64,000 bases of DNA from Geobacter sp. AOG1 (GTDB lineage: Bacteria; Desulfobacterota; Desulfuromonadia; Geobacterales; Geobacteraceae), in contig NZ_BLIZ01000001.1 of assembly GCF_019972315.1 (NCBI RefSeq), positions 1,376,513-1,440,512 of the forward strand, in the 5' to 3' direction. The notes beneath the pieces are model-generated. The model was not told the DNA's origin. It did no database searches and saw only the letters and a program-made list of their open reading frames with translations. This document shows positions 1 to 8,899 of the stretch, one piece after another. The first letter of the stretch is position 1. Each line of letters opens with the position of its first letter. A program made the position numbers and the translations under genes.

Positions 1-1
1 G

Positions 2-2578
2 ACGAAGGATGAGCAGCAATATGTGAACTGTACCCTCAGCGGACCGGTCAGGGTCTTTGTCAAGGACAAGAAGATCGTACGTATCCTGCCGCTGGAGTAC
101 ACCCAGGAAGACGACGCCAAGCCCTGGTCCATAACGGCGCGGGGCGAAACGTTCGTCCGGCCGAACAAGGCCGGCATCGCCTGCTGGGTGCAGGGGAGCA
201 AGCAGCAGATCTACTCCAAGGACCGCCTGCTCACCCCCCTGAAAAGGGTCGATTTTGATCCGAACGGGGAGCGGAACCCGCAGAACCGTGGCGTTTCCGG
301 GTACGAGCCGATCACCTGGGACGAGGCCCTGACCATCGTCGCCAACGAGACCGAGCGGGTGAAGGACCAGTACGGGCCGTCCGCCATCGCCGTCACCGGC
401 TCCTCCCACGACTCCTGGGGGAATATCGGCTACCGGATGAGCGCCCTGGAGCGGTTCTGGAACCTGGTGGGGTGCACCTGGATCGACCATGACCCGGACA
501 GCTGGCAGGGGTCCTACTGGGGCGCCATCCATTCCTGGGGTTTCCACTGGCGTCTCGGTCAGCCCCCCGCCTTCGACCTCCTGGGGGATACGTTCGAGCA
601 CACCGACATGATCGTCTTCTGGAGCTCCGATCCCAACACCACCTCCGGCGACTACGCCTGGAACGAGACCGATCACTGGCGCTTCCACATGAAGAAGCTC
701 GGGATCAAGTTCGTCTTCATCGATCCCCACTGCAACTACACCTCCGTCATCGACGGTGACAAGTGGATCAAGCCCAAGCCTGGCACCGACGTGGCCATGG
801 CCCTGGCGATTGCCTACACCTGGATCAAGGAGGGGACCTACGACAAAGAGTACATTGCAAGCCACACAGTCGGTTTCGACAAGTGGGAATCCTACGTCAT
901 GGGTAACGAAGACGGCCAGCCGAAAACCCCCGAGTGGGCCGAGCAGAAAAGCGGCGTAGAGGCGAACGTGATCGTTGCCCTGGCCCGGGAATGGGCGAAG
1001 AAGCGGACCACCCTGGCTGGTGGCGGCCGTTCCGGCATGGGACATGTCATGCGCTCTTCCTACGGCCATGAGTGGTCCCGCGCCATGGTTCTCCTCATGG
1101 GGATGCAGGGGCTCGGCAAGCCGGGCGTCAACTACTACTCCACCACCGGCGGGGCGCCGGCCGATTGGGATTTCTTCTTCCCCGGCTACGCCGACGGCGG
1201 CATCAGCGGCGGCAGCGCCGGCCCGAAGGACCTGGGACCGCGCGGCTTCCCGAAACGGGCCACGGCCAGTCAGATCCGCCAGCGGATCAACCGTGCCTGT
1301 CTGCCGGAATGCGTCATCAAACCGCCGTATACCTGGCGGGGCGTGTACGGCTACTACGGGCAGAGCGCCCAGCAGCAGTTCACCGAGTGCACCTTCCCGT
1401 TCCCCGGCTATTCTGAGATCAAGATGATCTACCGTCAGGGGGCGTCGTATATCGGCACCATGATGGAGACGAACCGGTTTGCCCGCATGTACCGGGACCC
1501 GAAGCTGGAGTTCGTCGTCAACCAGACCATCTACAACGAGCCGGAGGCGAAGTTCGCCGACATCATCTTCCCGGTCTGTACCAACTTCGAGCGGTGGGAC
1601 ATCGGCGAGTGGGCCAAGATTTCCGGCTACTCCAACAAACTGAGCCCGACCAACGCCCGTGTCGTGGTCCTGCAGCAGCAATGCATCCAGCCGCGCGGCC
1701 AGTCGAAACCCGACTACCAGATTTACGCGCTGCTTGCCGAACGGCTCGGAATAGGCGAGCAGTTCACCGAAGGGCATCCGGACGAAATGAGTTGGATCAA
1801 GCGGATGTACGAGGTCTCCGACCTGCCCAAGGTCATCAGCTGGGAGAAGTTCCAGAAGAAGGGGTACTACATCATTCCCCCCAAGATGGACAAGAAGCCG
1901 GCTCCGGCCCTCAGGTGGTTCTACGACCAGCGTCCCATCGACATCCCGGACAAGCCCATGTCCTCAGACCGGCCGACCAACAGGCCGGATGGGTTGGCAC
2001 GGCTCTCCACTCCCACCGGCAAGATCGAATTCGAGTCCCAGACCCTGAAGCAATTCGATCCGAACGATGACGAGCGGCCGCCGGTTCCCCACTATATTCC
2101 GTCGTGGGAGGGGTCCGAGAGTACGGAAATACTCAAGAACTACCCCTTGCAGCTCATCTCGCCGCATCCGCGGTTCACCTTCCATTCCCAGCATGACGGG
2201 AAGACTCTCTGGAACGACGAGATACCCCACCATCGCCGCCTGATCAACGGTTACCGCTACTGGGTGATCCGGATCAATCCGGCCGATGCCGCGCAGTACG
2301 GGATAAAGGAAAACGACCTGGTCAAGGTCTGGAACGACCGGGGTGTCGTACTGTGCGCCGCCAACATCACCGAGCGGATACGGCAGGGGACGGTGCACTC
2401 CTACAGCTCCGGCGGCGGGTATGATCCCCAGGGCGAGCCCGGGGTCAACACCACCATCGACAAGGGGGGGACGATCAACCAGCTGACGTCGTCACGGTTC
2501 CTGTCGAAAAACTGCGCTGGCATGGCCCCTGGTTCGTGTCTGGTTCAGATTGCAAAATGGACAGAGGGGGAGGTCTAA
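2..2578 (+). CDS. Molybdopterin oxidoreductase large subunit, transhydroxylase/resorcinol hydroxylase type (5' partial)
   Basis: Catalytic subunit of a bis-MGD molybdenum enzyme of the DMSO reductase superfamily. From memory of the Pelobacter acidigallici pyrogallol-phloroglucinol transhydroxylase, the active-site spacing is kept. Numbering from the GTG at 23, His129, Tyr137, Asp159, the Mo-ligand candidate Ser160 and Tyr389 correspond to His144, Tyr152, Asp174, Ser175 and Tyr404 of that enzyme. There is no N-terminal Fe-S Cys motif, as in that enzyme. The frame is open upstream of the GTG to the window edge (no in-frame ATG from 2 to 22), so the true start probably lies outside. The Fe-S subunit gene follows after one base. 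The substrate is uncertain: pyrogallol, resorcinol or another hydroxyaromatic. The family call is firm, the substrate is not. Confidence 0.8.
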   Translation, partial: TKDEQQYVNCTLSGPVRVFVKDKKIVRILPLEYTQEDDAKPWSITARGETFVRPNKAGIACWVQGSKQQIYSKDRLLTPLKRVDFDPNGERNPQNRGVSGYEPITWDEALTIVANETERVKDQYGPSAIAVTGSSHDSWGNIGYRMSALERFWNLVGCTWIDHDPDSWQGSYWGAIHSWGFHWRLGQPPAFDLLGDTFEHTDMIVFWSSDPNTTSGDYAWNETDHWRFHMKKLGIKFVFIDPHCNYTSVIDGDKWIKPKPGTDVAMALAIAYTWIKEGTYDKEYIASHTVGFDKWESYVMGNEDGQPKTPEWAEQKSGVEANVIVALAREWAKKRTTLAGGGRSGMGHVMRSSYGHEWSRAMVLLMGMQGLGKPGVNYYSTTGGAPADWDFFFPGYADGGISGGSAGPKDLGPRGFPKRATASQIRQRINRACLPECVIKPPYTWRGVYGYYGQSAQQQFTECTFPFPGYSEIKMIYRQGASYIGTMMETNRFARMYRDPKLEFVVNQTIYNEPEAKFADIIFPVCTNFERWDIGEWAKISGYSNKLSPTNARVVVLQQQCIQPRGQSKPDYQIYALLAERLGIGEQFTEGHPDEMSWIKRMYEVSDLPKVISWEKFQKKGYYIIPPKMDKKPAPALRWFYDQRPIDIPDKPMSSDRPTNRPDGLARLSTPTGKIEFESQTLKQFDPNDDERPPVPHYIPSWEGSESTEILKNYPLQLISPHPRFTFHSQHDGKTLWNDEIPHHRRLINGYRYWVIRINPADAAQYGIKENDLVKVWNDRGVVLCAANITERIRQGTVHSYSSGGGYDPQGEPGVNTTIDKGGTINQLTSSRFLSKNCAGMAPGSCLVQIAKWTEGEV

Positions 2579-2579
2579 C

Positions 2580-3416
2580 ATGGCAAAGTACGCAATGGCA
2601 ATAGATTTGAACAAGTGCATCGGCTGCTACAACTGCCAGGTAGCCTGCAAGGACGAGCACGTCTACAACGCGTTCCCGCCGGTTGCCGCGGAGCAGCCCG
2701 CCTTCGGCCAGTTCTGGCTCAGCATCGAGGAGCGGGAGCAGGTCTGGAACCCGTCGCACATCAAGGTTACCTATATACCCAAGCCCTGCCAGCACTGCGG
2801 CGACGCACCCTGCGCCAAGGCGGCGAAGAACGGGGCCATTTACAAACGCGAGGACGGGATCGTCATCATCGATCCCGAGAAGGCGGCCGGGCAGAAGGAT
2901 CTGGTCGCGTCCTGTCCCTACGGCTCCATCTACCTGAACGAAGAGAAGGGGCTTCCCCAGAAATGCACCTTCTGTGCGCATCTCGTGGACGACGGCTGGC
3001 AGGAGCCGCGCTGCGCCCAGTCCTGCCCCATGAGCTGCATGTACTTCGGTGACGTGGAGGACCCGGAGAGCAAGATATCCAAATTCCTCGCCGCGAACCA
3101 GGCGGAAGCGTTTCACCCCGAGTACGGCACCAAGCCGAACGTGTATTATGTCGGCCTCCCCAAGCCGCACCTTTCCGGAACCGTCCGCCTGGCGGAGGGG
3201 AACGAGTGCGCGGCGGATGTGACGGTCACCCTGACCGGACCGGATGGTGCGAAGCGAACGGCGACAACCGACTGTTTCGGAGACTTCGACTTCAAGAATG
3301 CACCGCGGGGGGCATGTCAGATAGCCTATGAGCTGGCCGGCTATGCGACCCAGTCATCCCCGATCGTTCTCGACAAGGAGATCACGTTCCTGGGCGAGAT
3401 CCAGCTGAGCCGCTGA
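2580..3416 (+). CDS. Fe-S electron-transfer subunit of the molybdenum enzyme, with C-terminal Ig-like domain
   Basis: A 278-aa partner of the preceding subunit. Residues 1-160 form a ferredoxin-like module with Cys at 13, 16, 19, 23, 70, 73, 78, 112, 129, 132, 145, 149 and 153, enough for three [4Fe-4S] clusters. Residues about 195-278 (from HLSGTVRL to the end) look like a transthyretin/Cna-B-like beta domain. This unusual architecture and length match the small subunit of P. acidigallici transhydroxylase (about 274 aa), which supports the assignment of the pair. The ATG at 2580 is preceded by a GGGGGAGG ribosome site inside the end of the upstream gene. There is no Tat signal or membrane anchor, so a cytoplasmic complex is inferred. 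A strong hairpin terminator follows. Confidence 0.85.
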   Translation: MAKYAMAIDLNKCIGCYNCQVACKDEHVYNAFPPVAAEQPAFGQFWLSIEEREQVWNPSHIKVTYIPKPCQHCGDAPCAKAAKNGAIYKREDGIVIIDPEKAAGQKDLVASCPYGSIYLNEEKGLPQKCTFCAHLVDDGWQEPRCAQSCPMSCMYFGDVEDPESKISKFLAANQAEAFHPEYGTKPNVYYVGLPKPHLSGTVRLAEGNECAADVTVTLTGPDGAKRTATTDCFGDFDFKNAPRGACQIAYELAGYATQSSPIVLDKEITFLGEIQLSR

Positions 3417-3430
3417 TCAGCAGCACGAAG

Positions 3431-3479
3431 CCGTCATGCAGTCCGGGGAATCTCCTCTGGCTGCATGACGGTAGTTTTT
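3431..3479 (+). terminator. Rho-independent terminator after the Mo enzyme genes
   Basis: Perfect 11-bp stem (CCGTCATGCAG at 3431-3441 with CTGCATGACGG at 3461-3471) followed by TAGTTTTT. It separates the Mo enzyme pair from sucCD. Confidence 0.85.
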
Positions 3480-3491
3480 GGTTTCCCTAAA

Positions 3492-3513
3492 TTACATGAA
3501 AAACTACATGCAA
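3492..3513. promoter_or_regulatory. 22-bp imperfect palindrome, operator site A (sucC)
   Basis: TTACATG-N8-CATGCAA, 56 bp upstream of the sucC start. It matches the sites at 6538, 15765 and 23874 in sequence and exact length, so it is read as a shared operator. A further CATGCAATGCATG overlap follows immediately. Confidence 0.6.
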
Positions 3514-3568
3514 TGCATGGGTACATAATTCACCAATTTATTCCTCTACGAGTGTCAAGGAGAACCAG

Positions 3569-4735
<1,167 letters not shown>

Positions 4736-4746
4736 AGGAGAGAGCC

Positions 4747-5622
4747 ATGAGCATACTTATCAATAAAGACACCAAGGTAATAACCCAGGGGCTCGGCGCC
4801 ACCGGTCTCTTTCATGCGCAGGGAGCCCGGGAGTACGGTACCCGGATGGTGGGGGGGGTCACCCCCGGCAAGGGGGGTACGGTCATCGATGGATTTCCGG
4901 TCTACGACACGGTCCGGGAAGCGGTGCACAAGACCGGTGCCACCGCGTCGGTCATCTACGTCCCCCCCCCGTTTGCCGCCGACTCCATCATGGAGGCGGT
5001 TGATGCGGGGATCGAACTGGTCGTCTGCATCACCGAGGGGATACCGGTTCTCGACATGGTCAAGGTGAAGCAGTACATGCAGGGGAAACAGACCCGGCTG
5101 GTGGGGCCGAACTGTCCGGGGGTCATCACCCCCGGCGAGTGCAAGATCGGCATCATGCCCGGCTACATCCACAAACCGGGGAAGGTGGGGGTCGTGTCCC
5201 GCTCCGGCACCCTGACCTACGAAGCGGTCTGGCAGTTGACCTGCGTGGGCCTGGGCCAGTCCACCTGCGTCGGGATCGGCGGTGACCCGGTCAACGGCAC
5301 GAACCACGTGGACGTCCTGCGGATGTTCGAGGAAGACCCGGACACCGAGGCGGTGATCATGATCGGCGAAATCGGCGGCAACTCCGAGGAAGACGGCGCA
5401 CGGTTCGTCAAGGAGCACATGACCAAGCCGGTGGCGGCGTACATAGCCGGGGTCACAGCCCCGCCGGGGAAGCGGATGGGGCATGCGGGGGCGATCATCT
5501 CCGGCGGCAAGGGAACGGCGACGGAAAAGGTGGCGGTGCTGGAAGAGTGCGGCATCAGCGTGGCCGCCAGCCCGGCCGAGATGGCCAAGGCGCTGCTGAA
5601 AATCTACACTCCCAAGAATTGA
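4747..5622 (+). CDS. sucD: Succinyl-CoA ligase alpha subunit
   Basis: A 291-aa alpha subunit with the Rossmann CoA-binding N-terminus ([20 protein letters not shown]), the [20 protein letters not shown] segment and the active-site His region [14 protein letters not shown], where the phospho-His lies. The ATG at 4747 is chosen because AAAGGAGAG precedes it and it matches family starts; the frame is open further upstream only inside sucC. Partner of the preceding beta subunit. Confidence 0.93.
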   Translation: MSILINKDTKVITQGLGATGLFHAQGAREYGTRMVGGVTPGKGGTVIDGFPVYDTVREAVHKTGATASVIYVPPPFAADSIMEAVDAGIELVVCITEGIPVLDMVKVKQYMQGKQTRLVGPNCPGVITPGECKIGIMPGYIHKPGKVGVVSRSGTLTYEAVWQLTCVGLGQSTCVGIGGDPVNGTNHVDVLRMFEEDPDTEAVIMIGEIGGNSEEDGARFVKEHMTKPVAAYIAGVTAPPGKRMGHAGAIISGGKGTATEKVAVLEECGISVAASPAEMAKALLKIYTPKN

Positions 5623-5691
5623 AAACGCAGGACCAACGTGAGTGCATGACGTGCGGTGGGGCGATTCATGTGCCAAGAGCGGGGTGATTGC

Positions 5692-5886
5692 ATGGGAAAG
5701 TATAGCGAAAATGCCAGGTACGACGTGATTTCGATCAGGGTCACCGAAGACGAGAAAAGAAAAATCCAGGATATTGCCACCTCAAACAACATAAATATGA
5801 CCAATTTTATTAGAGAAATTCTCTTCGGATCAGGTCTGATAACGAAGGGGAAGATCGCCGATTCAAGCTGTTCGGAGTGGATGTAA
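5692..5886 (+). CDS. Small ribbon-helix-helix (Arc/CopG-like) DNA-binding protein
   Basis: A 64-aa protein with a beta strand (YDVISIRVTEDEKRKIQDIA) followed by two helices ending NMTNFIREIL, the pattern of ribbon-helix-helix repressors. The start at 5692 is preferred over an in-frame ATG at 5656 because of the GGGG stretch just upstream and because the RHH strand then lies near the N-terminus. It sits between sucD and a MarR gene, and such dimers bind short palindromes. It is therefore one of two local candidates for reading the 22-bp palindromes. Target and effector are unknown. Confidence 0.65.
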   Translation: MGKYSENARYDVISIRVTEDEKRKIQDIATSNNINMTNFIREILFGSGLITKGKIADSSCSEWM

Positions 5887-5928
5887 TGACACCTGCCGGA
5901 AGATTGCGGAAATGGCACGATTACCTTC

Positions 5929-5956
5929 TTGACATGGACATATAAAGTTGTAGAAT
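5929..5956 (+). promoter_or_regulatory. Sigma-70-type promoter of the marR gene
   Basis: TTGACA at 5929-5934, 16-bp spacer, TAGAAT at 5951-5956. The predicted start site (about 5963) is almost on the ATG at 5965. Confidence 0.65.
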
Positions 5957-5962
5957 GCAACT
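5946..5962. promoter_or_regulatory. 17-bp palindromic operator over the marR promoter
   Basis: AGTTG-N7-CAACT overlapping the -10 box. The same palindrome recurs at 20265-20281 over the molybdenum cofactor operon promoter, including the flanking ATAAAG. The position suggests autorepression. Confidence 0.65.
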
Positions 5963-5964
5963 AA

Positions 5965-6417
5965 ATGAGACATAGTAAAACTACCTATTCATTTGAAGAG
6001 TCCCTTGGTCACCTGACCAGCCAGGCATCGCGGATGATCCTGAAGCGGATCAATCAGGAGCTGTCGAGGCGTGGCCTGCCCATAACGTCGGATCAGTTCT
6101 CCACCCTGGTGTATGTCTGGAATCAGAACGGACAGCCGCAGTATACACTGGCCGAGAGTCTGAACAAGGACAAGACGACCATGACGCGGATGCTGGCCGG
6201 TCTCGAATCGTCGGGGTTGATCGTTCGGTTGCCGGGTAACACGGATGCGCGGGAGAAAAATGTTTTTCTCACGGATCGCGGCAACCAGATGATGCAGGAC
6301 GTGACGCAGGTTGTCCAGGAGGTGCTGGAAAATGCGATGTCCGGCATAGACGAGTCGGAGATCGAGATGTGCAAGAACGTTCTGAGAAAATTCTACGGAA
6401 ATTTGTGCAGTTTATAG
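5965..6417 (+). CDS. MarR-family transcriptional regulator
   Basis: A 150-aa winged-helix regulator. The recognition helix and wing region reads DKTTMTRMLAGLESSGLI then RLPGNTDAREKNVFLT, with the D-x-R wing signature of MarR proteins. N- and C-terminal helices would form the dimer interface. The promoter at 5929 and the palindrome at 5946 put the transcription start within 2-3 nt of the ATG, and no ribosome site is present, so the mRNA may be leaderless. Likely autoregulated. By position it may respond to an aromatic compound or acyl-CoA and govern the neighbouring catabolic genes and the Mo-cofactor operon, which carries the same palindrome. Confidence 0.88.
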   Translation: MRHSKTTYSFEESLGHLTSQASRMILKRINQELSRRGLPITSDQFSTLVYVWNQNGQPQYTLAESLNKDKTTMTRMLAGLESSGLIVRLPGNTDAREKNVFLTDRGNQMMQDVTQVVQEVLENAMSGIDESEIEMCKNVLRKFYGNLCSL

Positions 6418-6423
6418 GGCGTA

Positions 6424-6453
6424 CCGGCGGCTATCTTCCGTGATAGCCGCCGG
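6424..6453 (+). terminator. GC-rich hairpin after marR
   Basis: Perfect 12-bp stem CCGGCGGCTATC / GATAGCCGCCGG with a 6-nt loop, starting 7 bp past the stop codon. There is no U-tract, so it may act as a 3' stabiliser or weak terminator. Confidence 0.55.
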
Positions 6454-6521
6454 CCCCACCATCCCCAATCCCCCCTGGATAATTTAGATGACATTTTATA
6501 GAGGTGGTGCAAAAAAAGATA

Positions 6522-6550
6522 TTGACTCGGTGTTTGATTGCATGTAATAT
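6522..6550 (+). promoter_or_regulatory. Sigma-70-type promoter of the beta-oxidation operon
   Basis: TTGACT (6522-6527), 17-bp spacer, TAATAT (6545-6550). The -10 lies inside the 22-bp palindrome at 6538-6559, a geometry typical of repression. Confidence 0.7.
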
Positions 6551-6559
6551 TGCATGCAA
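6538..6559. promoter_or_regulatory. 22-bp imperfect palindrome, operator site B
   Basis: TTGCATG-N8-CATGCAA, one mismatch in each 11-bp half, covering the -10 box of the promoter at 6522. Near-identical to the livH site at 23874 (one base different). Confidence 0.7.
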
Positions 6560-6581
6560 AAGCAAGCGCAAGGAGATCACC

Positions 6582-7352
6582 GTGAGCGAAGTGATAGTAG
6601 AACACCCTGCTGAGGGAGTGGCCCTGGTAAGGCTCAATCGACCGGAGGCGAAGAATGCCCTCAACCTTGCCGTACGTCAGCAGCTTGCCGAGCATTTCCG
6701 TGCCTTGGGTGCGGATCCAGCGGTGCGGTGCATCGTTTTGACCGGTGGTGGTGAATTCTTTGCTGCCGGTGCGGATATCAAGGATATGGCCGACAAGGGC
6801 GCCATCGACATGATGCTGCGCAACATACACCTTTTGTGGCAGGCAATTGCTGTTTGTCCGAAACCGGTAATCGCGGCGGTAAACGGCTACGCCTGGGGCG
6901 GTGGCTGCGAACTGGCCATGCATGCCGATATCATCATTGCCGGCGAGAACGCCTCCTTCTGCCAACCGGAGATCAAGGTCGGGATCATGCCGGGGGCGGG
7001 CGGTACGCAGCGGCTTACCAGGGCGGTCGGCAAGTTTCAGGCCATGAAGATGATTCTCACCGGCAAGCCGGTTTCGGGGCGGGAGGCATTCGCCATGGGG
7101 TTGTGCAGCGAAGTGCTGCCCGATGACGAAGTGCAGCCCGCGGCTTTGAAAATGGCGTCGACGATTGCCGCCATGCCCCCCATCGCAGTTGCACAAATAA
7201 AGGAAGTTGTGCTGGCTGGCCAGGATATCTCGCTGGATGCCGCCATCATGCTGGAGCGCAAGGCATTTCAGCTTCTCTTCGATACGCAAGACCAGAAAGA
7301 AGGGATGAACGCATTTATCGAAAAGCGGAAGCCTGTGTATAAAGGGAGGTAG
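6582..7352 (+). CDS. Enoyl-CoA hydratase (crotonase family)
   Basis: A 256-aa crotonase. It hydrates a trans-2-enoyl-CoA to the 3-hydroxyacyl-CoA. Oxyanion-hole segments AAGADIKDM and WGGGCELAMHAD and both catalytic glutamates (E110 and E130, spaced 20 as in the characterised mitochondrial enzyme) are present, followed by GIMPGAGGTQRL. The GTG start at 6582 is chosen for its AGGAG site and normal family length; an upstream in-frame start at 6504 would translate through the promoter and operator. First gene of an operon with the dehydrogenase (2-bp gap) and thiolase. Confidence 0.9.
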   Translation: MSEVIVEHPAEGVALVRLNRPEAKNALNLAVRQQLAEHFRALGADPAVRCIVLTGGGEFFAAGADIKDMADKGAIDMMLRNIHLLWQAIAVCPKPVIAAVNGYAWGGGCELAMHADIIIAGENASFCQPEIKVGIMPGAGGTQRLTRAVGKFQAMKMILTGKPVSGREAFAMGLCSEVLPDDEVQPAALKMASTIAAMPPIAVAQIKEVVLAGQDISLDAAIMLERKAFQLLFDTQDQKEGMNAFIEKRKPVYKGR

Positions 7353-7354
7353 GG

Positions 7355-8881
7355 ATGTCGTTTGATGCGGGCAAAAACGATCTCGTCATGGGGATCATCG
7401 GTACCGGCGTAATGGGGCGGGGCATTGCCCAGATAGCGGCCCAGGCGGGCGTATCGGTCCTCATGCATGACGCCAAACCGGGAGCGGCGCTTGACGCCCA
7501 GAAATCGGTGCACGCCACGCTTTCCAAGCTTGCCGAAAAGGGGAAGATAACGGCGCAGGCTGCCGAAGCGGCGGTTGGAAGGATTTCCATCGTCGATGGG
7601 CTGGAGGGCTTTTCTGGCGCGGACATCGTCGTCGAAGCCATTGTTGAGAACATCCAGGCAAAGCACCAGCTGTTCCAGTCGCTGGAGGGGGTGGTGGGGG
7701 ATAGCTGCCTGCTGGCCACCAACACATCGTCGCTGTCGGTGACCGAGATTGCCGCCGGTTGTCGGCTGCCGGGTCGGGTCGGCGGGTTCCACTTCTTTAA
7801 CCCCGTGCCGCTCATGAAGATCGTGGAGGTCATCGACGGCATTCTGACGGAGCCGTGGGTGGGAGAAAGTCTCACTGCCCTCGCCGTTCGCATGGGGCAT
7901 ACGCCGGTGCGGGCCAAGGACACCCCCGGCTTCATCGTCAATCATGCCGGTCGCGGCTATGTCACCGAGGCGCTGCGAATTCTCGGCGAAGGGATTGCCG
8001 AGCATCACGTCGTCGACCGGATACTCCGGCAGGGGGCCGGTTTCAGAATGGGGCCGTTCGAGCTGCTGGACCTGACGGCGCTCGATGTGTCCCATCCGGC
8101 GATGGAGGCGATCTATAATCAATACTACCAGGAGCCGCGGTTGCGCCCCTCACCCATCGCCCGACAGCGCCTCATGGCCGGCCTGTTGGGACGGAAGGTT
8201 GGTCGGGGGTTCTATACCTATACCGCGGCTGGGGCTGAAGCGATCCCCGAGGCGGAGATTCCCGCTGTCCAGCCCACCTCGGTTTGGGTCAGTGCTGCCA
8301 GGCCTGCGGCCCACGCTGCCATATCCGGGCTCGTCACCAGCCTGGGGGCGCAATTGGACCACGGGGCGATTCCCGCATCCGATTCTGTCTGCATCGTCAT
8401 GCCCCTCGGCGCGGACGCCACGACGGCATGTCTGGCCGAGAATCTCGATCCGACCAGAACCGTTGCCATCGACACCCTGTTTGGCCTGGATACCCATCGT
8501 ACCATCATGACGACCCCGCTGACCGCACCGAATGTCATGTATGCGGCACACGGCCTGTTCGGGGGTGACGGCGTCCCCGTTTCCGTGATCCGCGACAGCG
8601 CGGGATTTGTCGCGCAACGGGTGCTGGCGGTTGTCGTCAATACCGCCTGCGACATCGTCCAGCAGCGTGTCACCTCCCCTTGTGACCTGGATCGTGCCGT
8701 CACTCTGGGACTCGGTTATCCCAAAGGCCCGCTGGCTTGGGGAGACAGCATCGGTGCGGGTAACATACTCGGGATTTTGAACGAGATGATGGCATTTTAC
8801 GGCGATCCGCGCTACCGGCCGAGTCCGTGGCTTACCAGGCGTGCCAGACTTGGCGTATCGCTGCTCACCCCCGAAAACTGA
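7355..8881 (+). CDS. 3-hydroxyacyl-CoA dehydrogenase, PaaH-like two-domain form
   Basis: A 508-aa NAD-dependent dehydrogenase. The Rossmann motif GTGVMGRG is at 16-23, the catalytic His146 lies in GGFHFFNPVPLM, and a first C-terminal dimerisation domain (GFIVNHAGRGYVTEALRI ... GRGFYTY) is followed by a second, diverged domain after residue 300 (SAGFVAQRVLAVVVN). This long form resembles the 3-hydroxyadipyl-CoA dehydrogenase PaaH rather than the 280-aa 3-hydroxybutyryl-CoA enzyme. Combined with the PaaJ-like thiolase next door, a dicarboxylyl-CoA substrate is possible, but butyryl-chain substrates cannot be excluded. GGGAGG ribosome site. Confidence 0.88.
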   Translation: MSFDAGKNDLVMGIIGTGVMGRGIAQIAAQAGVSVLMHDAKPGAALDAQKSVHATLSKLAEKGKITAQAAEAAVGRISIVDGLEGFSGADIVVEAIVENIQAKHQLFQSLEGVVGDSCLLATNTSSLSVTEIAAGCRLPGRVGGFHFFNPVPLMKIVEVIDGILTEPWVGESLTALAVRMGHTPVRAKDTPGFIVNHAGRGYVTEALRILGEGIAEHHVVDRILRQGAGFRMGPFELLDLTALDVSHPAMEAIYNQYYQEPRLRPSPIARQRLMAGLLGRKVGRGFYTYTAAGAEAIPEAEIPAVQPTSVWVSAARPAAHAAISGLVTSLGAQLDHGAIPASDSVCIVMPLGADATTACLAENLDPTRTVAIDTLFGLDTHRTIMTTPLTAPNVMYAAHGLFGGDGVPVSVIRDSAGFVAQRVLAVVVNTACDIVQQRVTSPCDLDRAVTLGLGYPKGPLAWGDSIGAGNILGILNEMMAFYGDPRYRPSPWLTRRARLGVSLLTPEN

Positions 8882-8899
8882 GACCAGGAGGAACTACCC

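Noticed and set aside
5656-5691. Earlier start for the ribbon-helix-helix protein
   Set aside because: It adds 12 residues without resemblance to RHH proteins, and the ribosome site is worse than for 5692.
6504-6581. N-terminal extension of the enoyl-CoA hydratase
   Set aside because: It would translate the promoter and the palindromic operator; the GTG at 6582 has an AGGAG site and gives normal family length.
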